DNA from: Candidatus Saccharimonadota bacterium
Lineage (GTDB): Bacteria > Patescibacteriota > Saccharimonadia > Saccharimonadales > Saccharimonadaceae
NCBI GenBank assembly: GCA_017404335.1
Contig: JAFRCN010000004.1
Coordinates: 110,442 to 174,441, forward strand
Direction: 5' to 3'
DNA length: 64,000 nucleotides
Shown here: piece after piece, positions 16,316-25,411 of the stretch
Position numbering within the stretch: the first letter of the stretch is position 1
How the letters are laid out: every line of letters starts with the position of its first letter
Made by a program: the position numbers and the translations under genes
The notes under the pieces: generated by a model
The model's input: the letters and a program-made list of their open reading frames with translations, nothing else
Told to the model about the DNA's origin: nothing
The model's database searches: none

Positions 16316-17728
16316 ATGAAAAAGTATATTACTACGGCGATACCTTATGTTAATGGAGATCCGCATATCGGTCACGCGATGGACTATTGTCTTGCGGATG
16401 TTTATGCAAGATATTTAAAAATGAAGGGTAATGAGGTTCGCGTTCAGGCTGGAACGGATGAGCATGGTAGTAAAATATATCAAAAGGCTGAAGAATTAGG
16501 AATTTCGGTTGATGAATATGTCAAACAAAATTCAGATAAGTTTAAAGAATTTATCGCGAAATTGAATGTCAAATATACGGATTTTATTCGTACGACAGAT
16601 CCGGAGCATGAAAGACGTTGTCAAGAGATTTGGCGAAGAATCTCTGACCATATTTATAAAGCGGAATATGAAGGTTGGTATTGTACAGGATGTGAGAGGT
16701 TTATTACAGATAAAGAAGTTTCCGAGAATAATGGAATTTGCCCGGATCATCAAAAAGCTTACGAAAAGTTGTCGGAAGAAAATTACTATTTAAGAATTTC
16801 GGATTATAAAGAACGGATTATTGAAGCAATATCGTCAGGTGAACTTTTAATCTTACCGGAGTTTAGAAAAAAGGAAATTTTAAAGTTAATCGAGGATTCG
16901 CCGGACGTTTCGGTTTCGAGACCTCGGTCGCATTTGCCTTGGGGGGTAGAGGTGCCGAATGATCCGGAACAAGTCATGTATGTCTGGATGGATGCATTAT
17001 CGAATTATATTACAGTTTTGGGCTATCCGGATGTTGATATCTCGGATTATTGGCCGGCGGAAGCACAGTTTGTCGGGAAAGATATTTTGAGGTTTCACGC
17101 AATTATTTGGCCGGCGATTCTCCTCGCGCTTAATTTACCTTTGCCGAAGACGATCGTCTCGCATGGTTTCGTTTTGGCGGACGGACAAAAAATGTCAAAA
17201 TCGATTGGTAACGTCGTCAATCCGGTGGAAGTTTTGGAAAAACATGGAACCGACGCGTTTAGGTATTATTTTTTGCGCCATATTGATACTTTTTCGGATT
17301 CGGACTTTACTTGGGATAAATTCGAAAAAGCATACAACAATGAACTCGCGAATGATTTAGGGAATTTAGTGCAAAGATTAGCGACTTTGATTTCGAAAAA
17401 TGACGTTGAAATAAAGTTGGTCGGATTGGGATTAGACGATGAATTTTCTAAATTGATGAATAAATTCGAGTTTTCGAAAGCATTTGATTATACTTGGGGG
17501 AAAGTTCAGGACATCAATAAAAAGATTGACGAAGAAAAGCCGTGGGTATTGGCTAAAAACGGAGAGACTGAGAAGCTTGAAAAAGTATTAAACGAACTAG
17601 CAAATAGTTTAGTTTCGGTAAATAAAATGTTGTCACCATTTTTGCCAGCTACTAGTAAAAAAATTGCGAGCGTTTTTGAGGAAGGTGAAATTACGCCACC
17701 GAGAGAGCCACTATTTCCAAAGCAATAA
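16316..17728 (+). CDS. metG: Methionyl-tRNA synthetase
   Basis: 470 residues, class I synthetase. HIGH motif DPHIGHAMD (~18-22) and KMSKS (~291-295) are intact. A metal-knuckle region YCTGCERFITDKE...CPDHQ lies at ~120-145. The C-terminal tRNA-binding (EMAP-like) appendage found in longer MetRS is absent, so this is a compact form. It charges tRNA-Met for initiation and elongation. Confidence 0.96.
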   Translation: MKKYITTAIPYVNGDPHIGHAMDYCLADVYARYLKMKGNEVRVQAGTDEHGSKIYQKAEELGISVDEYVKQNSDKFKEFIAKLNVKYTDFIRTTDPEHERRCQEIWRRISDHIYKAEYEGWYCTGCERFITDKEVSENNGICPDHQKAYEKLSEENYYLRISDYKERIIEAISSGELLILPEFRKKEILKLIEDSPDVSVSRPRSHLPWGVEVPNDPEQVMYVWMDALSNYITVLGYPDVDISDYWPAEAQFVGKDILRFHAIIWPAILLALNLPLPKTIVSHGFVLADGQKMSKSIGNVVNPVEVLEKHGTDAFRYYFLRHIDTFSDSDFTWDKFEKAYNNELANDLGNLVQRLATLISKNDVEIKLVGLGLDDEFSKLMNKFEFSKAFDYTWGKVQDINKKIDEEKPWVLAKNGETEKLEKVLNELANSLVSVNKMLSPFLPATSKKIASVFEEGEITPPREPLFPKQ

Positions 17729-17758
17729 AAAAATAATCCCCGAAGGGATTATTTTTTT
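17727..17758. terminator. Bidirectional terminator, metG / aquaporin
   Basis: A 14-bp stem AAAAAAATAATCCC (17727) with GGGATTATTTTTTT (17745) around a CGAA loop lies between convergent genes, with A/T tracts on both sides. Confidence 0.9.
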
Positions 17759-17764
17759 GTCTAG

Positions 17765-18670
17765 CTAATCTTCCGAGAGTTTCTTGGTAAAGTCGGAAAG
17801 ATAGAAACCAACGATGCCACCAATCATCGGGATGATGGCGTAGGCTGAGAGAGCTTGGCAGATACCGCCGAGGATTTCGCCAAAGTTTTCGCCGGAAGTT
17901 GGGAAAATTTGATACATCATGGCTACCGCAGGGTTGAAAGCGAAATTGTTTTCGAGCCCGAGGAAGGCTGCCGAGACGACGTATCCGATAAGGATGACGG
18001 CGACGAGACCACCAGCAATAATAGCAGCATAAGTGAAAACGCTTCGCTTGTAATCTTGTGCTCTTGCAAAGAAGAAGGAAAGGATGATAGCGCCAACTAG
18101 CTCGACAATTGCTACGGTCCAGAAACCACCTTCAGCGATAGCCGACATCGTTGGGATATCGTAAGCTGATTCTCCACCAGCCATATGGAAGGCGTTGAAG
18201 ATCATCCAACCGAGCCAGGCACCGACAACTTCGGCGATGATGTAAAGAATTCCGCGGATAACGGAAACTCGGCGAGTAGCCATTAGACCAGCAGTGACTA
18301 GCGGGTTAAGGCTCGAGCCGGAGAAAGCGTAAACTGCTACAAATATAGCAATAACAACGAATGAATAATTGGAAATATTAATGATATTCATCATCGAAAG
18401 CGCAAAAAGGACGAGCGTGAGGAGCATGGTGCCGATGATTTCACCGAGAAGAGCTCCGTAAAGCTTGCGATTCTTGAAAATCGTTAAGACGCTTTCTTTT
18501 CCTTCGTATTTTTTCGCGAAGAATCCGCTCAAGAAATTCTTCTTATTCGTTTCGGTTTTTTCTACTTTGGCTTCCGCTACTTTTTCTACGGTCGCTTCGG
18601 TAGATTTGGGTTTTGTCGTCTTTGATTTATTCGCAGTTTTAGACGACGTCTTAGGCTTTTTAGTTGCCAT
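17765..18670 (-). CDS. Aquaporin / glycerol facilitator (MIP family)
   Basis: 301 residues. A Lys/Thr-rich cytoplasmic N-terminus (~1-60) precedes six membrane helices. The two half-helix motifs appear as SSLNPLVTAG (~120, NPL instead of NPA) and FAFNPAVAM (~243). MIP channels pass water or small neutral solutes. Which solute is carried cannot be told by eye. An AGGAGG Shine-Dalgarno precedes the start. It is divergent from the small gene at 18735. Confidence 0.88.
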   Translation of the reverse strand: MATKKPKTSSKTANKSKTTKPKSTEATVEKVAEAKVEKTETNKKNFLSGFFAKKYEGKESVLTIFKNRKLYGALLGEIIGTMLLTLVLFALSMMNIINISNYSFVVIAIFVAVYAFSGSSLNPLVTAGLMATRRVSVIRGILYIIAEVVGAWLGWMIFNAFHMAGGESAYDIPTMSAIAEGGFWTVAIVELVGAIILSFFFARAQDYKRSVFTYAAIIAGGLVAVILIGYVVSAAFLGLENNFAFNPAVAMMYQIFPTSGENFGEILGGICQALSAYAIIPMIGGIVGFYLSDFTKKLSED

Positions 18671-18722
18671 TTTTAGACCTCCTTAATTGTTATTATAAGT
18701 ATTATATCACAAAAAATCATGT

Positions 18723-18734
18723 TATAATGAAAAA
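18723..18734 (+). promoter_or_regulatory. Leaderless promoter of the small membrane gene
   Basis: TGTTATAAT with TATAAT at 18723-18728, 6 nt before the ATG at 18735. Confidence 0.7.
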
Positions 18735-18956
18735 ATGGGAATAATTGTAAATAAAAATGACGAATTAAACGATGAGCTTTCGCGTCGAATTAGCGCCGAT
18801 TTAAGAGAGCGGGCGGTAGCGGAAGAAAGCGACCCGGATTTTGCCGAAGATGCAGAATATGTTAAAGAACTAAAAAAGACCGGACGATTTAGCTGGATTT
18901 GGATAGTTTTAGTGGTTCTTGCGATTATCTCACTCGTATCGATAGTTATGATATAA
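18735..18956 (+). CDS. Small single-pass membrane protein upstream of pheS
   Basis: 73 residues, unrecognised. An acidic/basic cytoplasmic part (NDELNDELSRRISADLRERAV) is followed by one membrane helix (~52-72) that ends the protein, a tail-anchored layout. A clear -10 box 6 nt before the ATG and its position 12 nt before pheS support it as a real gene. Confidence 0.6.
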   Translation: MGIIVNKNDELNDELSRRISADLRERAVAEESDPDFAEDAEYVKELKKTGRFSWIWIVLVVLAIISLVSIVMI

Positions 18957-18968
18957 TATATATTATAT

Positions 18969-19934
18969 ATGGTAGAGAAAAACGAGCTTTCGGAGCTTAA
19001 AGCCGAATTAAAATCGATTAATTTAGAAGCGGCGAAAATTCGAGAATTGCCGGTAGAAGAACGGGCTGATTTTGGGAAAAAGATAAACGCAAGGCGACAA
19101 GATATTTTGTCTAAAATTGCTGAGGCGGAGAAGGCTTTGCTTGATGTAGAGGTTGAGGCGCTAGACGTCACGGCTTGGTCGGGGGTGAATGAATCTTTGC
19201 CTGAGTTCTACCCGGCGGAGCTTGGGTCCAAGCATCCTCTGATGACGGAGCTTGATAGGGTGATTGAGATTTATGAACTAATGGGGTTTGACGTAGTTGA
19301 ATCAAGACAACTTGATGATGAATTTCATATGTTCGACTCCTTAAATTTTCCGAAGGAACATCCGGCGAGAGACGGCTATGATACTTTTCGGACGGAGGAA
19401 GGTTTAATTCCGCCGGCGCATACTTCAACGATGCAACATCGAGTTCTGAAACAATTTAAGAAAAATTTGGATAATGGACAGGCAATTGCGGTAGTTGTTC
19501 CGGGAAGGGTATTTCGCAACGAAGATGTTGATGCGACGCATGAGCATACTTTTTATCAGTGTGAGGGAGTTTATGTGTCGGAAGATTGCAATATGGGTCA
19601 GATGCTCGGAATCCTGCGAGAGTTTTTCGAAAAATACTATGAGCAAAAGTTAAATATTCGGACGCAACCGGGGTATTTCCCGTTTACGGAACCGAGCTTA
19701 GAATTTATGATAGAAAAGCCTAAGTCGCTCGGAGGGAAGAAAGGAGATTATCTTGAGATGTTAGGTTGTGGAATGATTCATCCGAACGTATTAAAAATGG
19801 CAGGGATTGATCCGTCGAAGTATCATGGCTTTGCTTGGGGTGGGGGGATTGATAGACTGGTGATGCTTCGATATGGACTCAATGATGTAAGACATTTTGA
19901 GTCGGGAAATCTTAATTTCTTAAGGGAGTTTTAA
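18969..19934 (+). CDS. pheS: Phenylalanyl-tRNA synthetase alpha subunit
   Basis: 321 residues. An N-terminal coiled coil (~5-65) that binds tRNA-Phe is followed by the class II catalytic domain: HPLMTELDRVIEIYELMGFDV, RTEEGLIPPAHTSTMQ (motif 2 region) and GFAWGGGIDRLVMLRYGL (motif 3). It works as an alpha2-beta2 tetramer with PheT, encoded 4 nt downstream. Confidence 0.96.
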   Translation: MVEKNELSELKAELKSINLEAAKIRELPVEERADFGKKINARRQDILSKIAEAEKALLDVEVEALDVTAWSGVNESLPEFYPAELGSKHPLMTELDRVIEIYELMGFDVVESRQLDDEFHMFDSLNFPKEHPARDGYDTFRTEEGLIPPAHTSTMQHRVLKQFKKNLDNGQAIAVVVPGRVFRNEDVDATHEHTFYQCEGVYVSEDCNMGQMLGILREFFEKYYEQKLNIRTQPGYFPFTEPSLEFMIEKPKSLGGKKGDYLEMLGCGMIHPNVLKMAGIDPSKYHGFAWGGGIDRLVMLRYGLNDVRHFESGNLNFLREF

Positions 19935-19937
19935 GCT

Positions 19938-22232
19938 ATGAAGATTAGTTTGAATTGGCTAAAGAAATACGTCAATGTGCCGGTTTCGGATTCTGAATTG
20001 ATTCGATTGATTGGGGCGAGGTTAGTCGAAGTTGAAGGGGTAATAGATGAAACACATAAATACGATAATATATATATAGTAAAGGTTGAATCTTGTAAAA
20101 AAATTCCGGAGACGCATTTGAGCCTTTGCAAAATTAATATCGGTCGAGATGATTTAGTGCAAGTAGTATGTGGGGCGCCAAATGTAAGAGAGGGGATGCT
20201 GGCGGTATGGACTAAGCCGGGTGCGATTGTGCCGGCGTCGGTACATGAGGATGCGCCGTTTGTAATTGGGAAGCGAAAGATGCGTGGATACGAATCGAAC
20301 GGGATGCTCGCGGGGGCGGATGAGTTGGACTTCGGGGATGACCATTCGGGGATTGTTGAGATAGATCCGTCGATGGCAAAACCGGGAGATTTATTGGCGG
20401 ATGTGTTTGAATTAAATGATTTGGTACTCGAAATTGAAAACAAGTCTTTGACGCATCGACCAGATACTTTTGGGATTATCGGGTTTGCAAGAGAGGTGGC
20501 GGGGATATTGGGGTACCAATTCGAATATAACTCTTCTTCGGCGGGCCTTGTGACTTCGGATTTTCCTATTAGCATTGCTGATCCCAATATCTGCAAACGA
20601 TATTCGGTGGTGGTGCTTGAAAGACATGGGGAATTGAAGAAAAAATACTTGACTTGGCAAGATACGATTTTGGCGAAGTCGGGAATGAGACCGATTGAGC
20701 CGATTGTGGATGCGACGAATTATTTGATGCTTTTAACTGGCCAGCCTTTGCACGCGTTTGATTATGATAAATTTGTGAAGGTCGGGGGAACGGGTGAAGC
20801 AATAATTAATATTAGGTTAGCAAAAAAAGGCGAGAAACTAACCTTGATTGATGATAAAGAAGTTGTTTTAAACGAAAACGATATTGTGATTTGCTCTAAC
20901 AACAATCCGGTTGCGCTGGCGGGAGCGATGGGCGGAAAAGAGACGGAGATTACGGATCAAACTCGAAAGATTATTCTGGAGTCAGCAACGTTTAGCCTTT
21001 ATAATTTGCGAAAAACACAAATGGCACACGGGATTTTTTCGGAGGCAATTACGAGATTTACTAAGGGACAGCCGGCGTATCAAACATTAGTGGTTGCCGA
21101 AAGTTGTGCAGAGTTGCTTGCGGATGGGTTTAAGATAGTTTCGGTTGGGGACGAATATCCGAATCCGGAAAAAGAAAATGTTGTAAAAATTACAACAGAA
21201 GAAATAAATGGTTTATTGGGGACTAATTATAGTAAAGAACTAATTATTAAAACTTTGGAGCATGTTGGGTTTAAAATTGATAAAGATGGAGAGCTTCTTG
21301 CTATTTCGGCCCCTGCTTGGCGGACGGATATTCATATTAAAGAAGATATTATTGAGGAGGTTGGAAGGCTTTTGGGATACGATAATATCGAGCCGACTTT
21401 ACCGCTTCATAAAACTGCGACAAAAAACGAGATGTTTGAATTAAAACGTAACATCCGCGAGAGTATGTCGAAATATGGTGCGAATGAAGTTTTAACTTAT
21501 AGTTTCGTAAGCGAAAACTTATTGCAGAAAGTTGGACAAGATGTAAAGAATTCGTATAAAATCGTAAATTCGATTTCGCCGGAGTTGCAATACATACGGC
21601 AGTCGATTGTACCGAATTTGCTCGAAAAGGCTTATTTGAATGAGAAATTGCCGGTAGAAAAATTTGCAATTTATGAAATGAATAAAGTTTATCGGAAGGA
21701 TTTAGAAAATAATGAGGAGGGGGTACCGAACGAGAAAATGTCGTTTGGGTTTGTGGTCGCGGAGAGAAAGAACAATGAGACGGCGTTTTATAAGGCCAAA
21801 AAGTACGCGGAACAATTATTTAAGGAGTTCAATATCTCAGTTGATTTTGTTCCGATTAAGAGAGAAACTCCGGAAAGTAAACCTTTTGAACCGAAGCGGA
21901 CGGCGGAAATTCTGGTTGATGGAAAATATGTGGGTGTAGTGGGTGAGTTTAAAAATTCGGTAAGGAATAGTTTTAAGTTGGCGCCATATTTGGCTGGGTT
22001 TGAGATAGATTTAGATTTGGTTCTAAAAAAGAAAGGAAAAAAGTCGGGGATTAATTTTGGAAAAAGGACATTTGAGGACTACACTTTAACCACGACGAGA
22101 AATTACGATGAGGCGCTGAAGGAGGTAAAGGAAAAATATCCGAACGCTGTGAAGATTTCTCCACTTTCGATTTATCAACCGGCGGGGTCGGAGGCAAAAA
22201 ACATTTCTTTTCATATAGAACTTATGCTATAA
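19938..22232 (+). CDS. pheT: Phenylalanyl-tRNA synthetase beta subunit, short C-terminus
   Basis: 764 residues. The N-terminal B1 domain, the tRNA-binding OB fold (~40-150; VVCGAPNVREGMLAVW), the B3/B4 editing region and the B5 DNA-binding-like fold are visible. The C-terminal FDX-ACB domain begins at ~FGKRTFEDYTLTTTRNY but stops at ISFHIELML, ~25-30 residues earlier than is usual. Its stop codon lies inside the -10 box of ftsE. Truncation may be ancestral or a local change. Confidence 0.93.
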   Translation: MKISLNWLKKYVNVPVSDSELIRLIGARLVEVEGVIDETHKYDNIYIVKVESCKKIPETHLSLCKINIGRDDLVQVVCGAPNVREGMLAVWTKPGAIVPASVHEDAPFVIGKRKMRGYESNGMLAGADELDFGDDHSGIVEIDPSMAKPGDLLADVFELNDLVLEIENKSLTHRPDTFGIIGFAREVAGILGYQFEYNSSSAGLVTSDFPISIADPNICKRYSVVVLERHGELKKKYLTWQDTILAKSGMRPIEPIVDATNYLMLLTGQPLHAFDYDKFVKVGGTGEAIINIRLAKKGEKLTLIDDKEVVLNENDIVICSNNNPVALAGAMGGKETEITDQTRKIILESATFSLYNLRKTQMAHGIFSEAITRFTKGQPAYQTLVVAESCAELLADGFKIVSVGDEYPNPEKENVVKITTEEINGLLGTNYSKELIIKTLEHVGFKIDKDGELLAISAPAWRTDIHIKEDIIEEVGRLLGYDNIEPTLPLHKTATKNEMFELKRNIRESMSKYGANEVLTYSFVSENLLQKVGQDVKNSYKIVNSISPELQYIRQSIVPNLLEKAYLNEKLPVEKFAIYEMNKVYRKDLENNEEGVPNEKMSFGFVVAERKNNETAFYKAKKYAEQLFKEFNISVDFVPIKRETPESKPFEPKRTAEILVDGKYVGVVGEFKNSVRNSFKLAPYLAGFEIDLDLVLKKKGKKSGINFGKRTFEDYTLTTTRNYDEALKEVKEKYPNAVKISPLSIYQPAGSEAKNISFHIELML

Positions 22233-22239
22233 TGGTAGC
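22228..22239 (+). promoter_or_regulatory. Leaderless promoter of ftsE inside the pheT stop
   Basis: TGCTATAAT with TATAAT at 22228-22233 contains the pheT stop TAA (22230-22232). The ftsE ATG follows 6 nt later. Confidence 0.75.
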
Positions 22240-23067
22240 ATGATATTACTTGATTCTGTCACGAAGAGATATCCTGGGGATGAATTCCCGGCTCTCGATT
22301 CCGTTTCTCTGCATATTGAGCCTAATGAATTTGTGTTTTTGGTCGGTAAGTCTGGTGCGGGGAAGTCGACTTTAATGAAAATGATTACAAAGGAAGAAAT
22401 CCCAGATTCAGGGAAGATTGTAATCGGGGGGATAGATCTAGATTACGTCAAAAAGCGACACATCCCGGGATATCGAAGAAGACTTGGAGTGGTTTTTCAA
22501 GATTTTAAACTACTTCCGAGACGAACGGTGTATGAAAACGTAGCGTTTGCGTTAGAAATTGCTGGGATGAGTGGTAAAGAAATACGTCAGACGGTGCCAA
22601 AGGTGCTAGAGCTAGTCGATTTATTAGATCAGGCGAAGAAATTCCCGCATCAACTTTCGGGCGGTCAACAACAGCGGGTTTCGATTGCGCGAAGCGTGGC
22701 GAGACAACCGAAGATTTTAATTGCGGATGAGCCGACGGCGAATTTAGATAAGCTTACGACGGAGGAAATTATTGGACTTCTAAAGAAGATTAATGATTTT
22801 GGAACGACGATTTTGGTGACGACACATAACGAAAATATTGTAAATAGTTTGCAAAAACGAGTGATTACCTTGAAGGATGGAAAGATTGTCGATGATCAAA
22901 AGAATCACGGGATTTATAAATTGGACGAAACACCAATCATGAAAACACAGGCGGGAAAAGCGATGCAGACTCCGGGGCACGCTCTGAAGAGGGTGGTATC
23001 TACTGGGGGAGAAACGAATGAGCGCGTAGCGGTGCGAGCGCAGGCGCAAAGGAGGAGGGTTATATAA
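22240..23067 (+). CDS. ftsE: Cell-division ABC ATPase FtsE
   Basis: 275 residues. Walker A GKSGAGKST (36-44), Q-loop VVFQDFKLLPRRTVYENVAFAL (typical FtsE), signature LSGGQQQR (~136) and Walker B ILIADEPT (~160) are present. The C-terminal ~50 residues extend beyond the usual ~228 and are basic. FtsE powers FtsX to switch on cell-wall hydrolases during division. It overlaps ftsX by TAATG. Confidence 0.94.
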   Translation: MILLDSVTKRYPGDEFPALDSVSLHIEPNEFVFLVGKSGAGKSTLMKMITKEEIPDSGKIVIGGIDLDYVKKRHIPGYRRRLGVVFQDFKLLPRRTVYENVAFALEIAGMSGKEIRQTVPKVLELVDLLDQAKKFPHQLSGGQQQRVSIARSVARQPKILIADEPTANLDKLTTEEIIGLLKKINDFGTTILVTTHNENIVNSLQKRVITLKDGKIVDDQKNHGIYKLDETPIMKTQAGKAMQTPGHALKRVVSTGGETNERVAVRAQAQRRRVI

Positions 23068-24092
23068 TGGCTGAAGAAAAGAAAGCTTCGAAATTAAAGC
23101 AGGTTTCGAAAAAGAGTCTTCGTGTAATGCAGAAGACTAGACGAAAACATCCAATACGGGAGCAAGCGAGGATTATAAAATATGGAACAAAGGGGTTTTC
23201 GAGAAATATTTGGCTTTCGACTGCGGCGACTGCGGTGATGGCAATTACGTTAATTATTTTGTTTGTGACAATAGTCGCGAGTGCGGTACTTACAAGTACG
23301 GCGGAGTTGATGAAGTCAAAAATTGATATTACAATTTATTTAAAACCGAATACTTCGCGGGAGATTTTAAATGAATTAACCGCGACGATTTCGGAAGATA
23401 AAAACACGAAGTCGGTCGAGACTTCTACGTCGGAAGAAGAATACGCTAAGTTTTTGAAGGAAAATGAAGGAAGTGATGAAATCATCAATATTCTCGATGA
23501 AGAAATGACTAAATTGATGATTGCAAAAATGCAAGCGACAATGAGGATCAAGGTGAAAGATGTAGACAACCTCGATAGCATAAAGAAAATTGTTGAAGAG
23601 GATGAATTATTTGTCAAATATGTAGACGGAGACAAGGCACCGACATACGATGTAAATCAAGCAGAGATTGCGACGATTACGTCTTGGGCGAGGATTGCGC
23701 GGACGGGTGGAATAATCCTCGCGGGGGTGTTCTTGGTAATATCGGTTTTGATTATTTTCTCGACGATTCGGATGGCGATTTTCTCGCGTCGCGAGGAAAT
23801 ATATATGATGAAGCTAGTTGGGGCGGAGAAGCGATTTATTCGTGGACCTTTCTTAGTTGAGGCGGAGATTTCGGGAATCATATCTGGGCTAATAGCGGCG
23901 ACAGTTTCGTATTTTGGGTTCAGGTTTGTATCGCCTAAATTATCTAATTATGGTATAAATGTGGACTCGATTAATGAAATCTTGGAGTCGAATAAATTGA
24001 TATTGGTTTTCTTAGTCTTTGTTGCGGTAGGGATATTGATTGGAAGAATTTCGGCAAGGTTGGCGGTACATAAGTATTTGAATAAATCTTAG
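23067..24092 (+). CDS. ftsX: Cell-division permease FtsX
   Basis: 341 residues. A basic cytoplasmic N-terminus, one membrane helix (~55-80), an extracellular domain (~85-210) and three C-terminal helices with the MacB/FtsX signature FSRREEIYMMKLVGAEKRFIRGPFLVE are visible. It forms the transmembrane half of FtsEX and probably activates the CHAP protein encoded next. Confidence 0.92.
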   Translation: MAEEKKASKLKQVSKKSLRVMQKTRRKHPIREQARIIKYGTKGFSRNIWLSTAATAVMAITLIILFVTIVASAVLTSTAELMKSKIDITIYLKPNTSREILNELTATISEDKNTKSVETSTSEEEYAKFLKENEGSDEIINILDEEMTKLMIAKMQATMRIKVKDVDNLDSIKKIVEEDELFVKYVDGDKAPTYDVNQAEIATITSWARIARTGGIILAGVFLVISVLIIFSTIRMAIFSRREEIYMMKLVGAEKRFIRGPFLVEAEISGIISGLIAATVSYFGFRFVSPKLSNYGINVDSINEILESNKLILVFLVFVAVGILIGRISARLAVHKYLNKS

Positions 24093-24101
24093 TACCTATG
24101 C

Positions 24102-24113
24102 TATAATAGTATT
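24102..24113 (+). promoter_or_regulatory. Leaderless promoter of the CHAP protein gene
   Basis: TGCTATAAT with TATAAT at 24102-24107, 6 nt before the ATG at 24114. Confidence 0.75.
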
Positions 24114-25379
24114 ATGGTAATACTTAAAAACAAACAAAAGATTTTTTCGGTCGTTACGGCTGTAATAGTGATTTTTGCTTTGGTTTTTGGGACGTATGTT
24201 TCTTACAAAGAGGCGGGTGCAATTTCACTGGCGTGTCAAAATTCACCAGACTGCTTAAAAGCGGTGGAAAAAGAAAAACAAGCGTTGCAAGCGGCAGCAC
24301 AAGCGGCGAGCTCTGCAAATATGTTTCAAGCAAAAGTAAATGAACTTTCAGCGGAAATTGCAGGGAAAGAGGCAGAGATTGCGGAGACTGAAGCTGAAGT
24401 GAAGACTCTAAAAAAACAAATTGAGATTGCGGAAAAGAAACTAGGTGAGCAACAAGTTGCACTGGCGGAACTTTTAGTTAACATGCATTTCGAATCGGAT
24501 GCGGAACCGATTCGGATTTTAGCCGGCTCAACCTCTATTTCTGACTTGGCGGAAAAAGCGGCGAGGGAACAGGTTGCAAAAGAACAAATTAGTCTTTCTG
24601 CTACGGAAATAAAGCAAACTAAGGCTCAGCTTGAAATCGACAAGGCTGAAGTTGAAAAACTATTAGCGCAACAGCAGTTGGCGAAGGAATCATTGGTCGC
24701 AAAACGGGAAGAACAGCGAAACTTAGTAATAAAATATGAAAATGATGCGGTAGGATATGAAGCGGCGGCTATTGCTGCGCGACAAGAGGCTAGAGCTGCG
24801 GAGGAGGCATACCAGAGGGCTCATCCAACAAGTTCTAATTCGTTCGCTGGTGCATTCAATTCTTACCCTTGGCAAAATCAATGTCCGCGTTATTATTATG
24901 ACGATATTCATATTAACGAAAGAGGCGAGGAAGTGTATACTCCCCCAAGCGTATACGTCTATTCAAAGATATATAATGGTTCGTATATTGCTGGGACTAT
25001 TTATGAAAATCCTGGGACGATTATTGGGGGTGTTTTATGTCAGTGTACTAGCTATGCTGGTTGGAAGGTGTATGAGTCTTATAGAATTGTAATTAATGGG
25101 TGGGGAGATGCGAAATCTTGGGGGGATAGTGCAAAAAGGGCGGGTTACAGGGTCGACCATAACCCAACGGCTGGTTCGGTTGGACAGTATAGCGATGGAG
25201 TATACGGACATGTTTTTTGGGTTGAGAGTGTGAACAGCAACGGCTCAATCAATATCACTGAATATAATAGCTGGTGGGGGACAAAAAACTATACTGGGAA
25301 TGGAACGATGGGCGATTTTGGATCTGAGGTAATTGATGCCGGTATGGCCTCAGGATATAACTACATTCATTTTAAATAG
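24114..25379 (+). CDS. PcsB-like coiled-coil CHAP-domain peptidoglycan hydrolase
   Basis: 421 residues. A signal peptide (~1-35) leads into a long Ala/Glu/Lys-rich coiled coil (~55-245) and a C-terminal CHAP domain (~300-421). CQCTSYAGWK holds the catalytic Cys and GHVFWVESV the His. This layout and the position after ftsEX match PcsB/RipC-type hydrolases that FtsEX turns on at the septum. The specific bond cut (amidase or endopeptidase) cannot be told here. Confidence 0.88.
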   Translation: MVILKNKQKIFSVVTAVIVIFALVFGTYVSYKEAGAISLACQNSPDCLKAVEKEKQALQAAAQAASSANMFQAKVNELSAEIAGKEAEIAETEAEVKTLKKQIEIAEKKLGEQQVALAELLVNMHFESDAEPIRILAGSTSISDLAEKAAREQVAKEQISLSATEIKQTKAQLEIDKAEVEKLLAQQQLAKESLVAKREEQRNLVIKYENDAVGYEAAAIAARQEARAAEEAYQRAHPTSSNSFAGAFNSYPWQNQCPRYYYDDIHINERGEEVYTPPSVYVYSKIYNGSYIAGTIYENPGTIIGGVLCQCTSYAGWKVYESYRIVINGWGDAKSWGDSAKRAGYRVDHNPTAGSVGQYSDGVYGHVFWVESVNSNGSINITEYNSWWGTKNYTGNGTMGDFGSEVIDAGMASGYNYIHFK

Positions 25380-25399
25380 ATTTTTAATGTTGTTTGTGC

Positions 25400-25411
25400 T
25401 AAAATAAAAGA
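25400..25411 (+). promoter_or_regulatory. Leaderless promoter of the S41 protease gene
   Basis: TGCTAAAAT with TAAAAT at 25400-25405, 6 nt before the ATG at 25412. Confidence 0.7.

Noticed and set aside
19931..20596. Long minus-strand open frame opposite pheT
   Set aside because: It is the antisense shadow of the pheT coding sequence, with no Shine-Dalgarno or family-like motifs.
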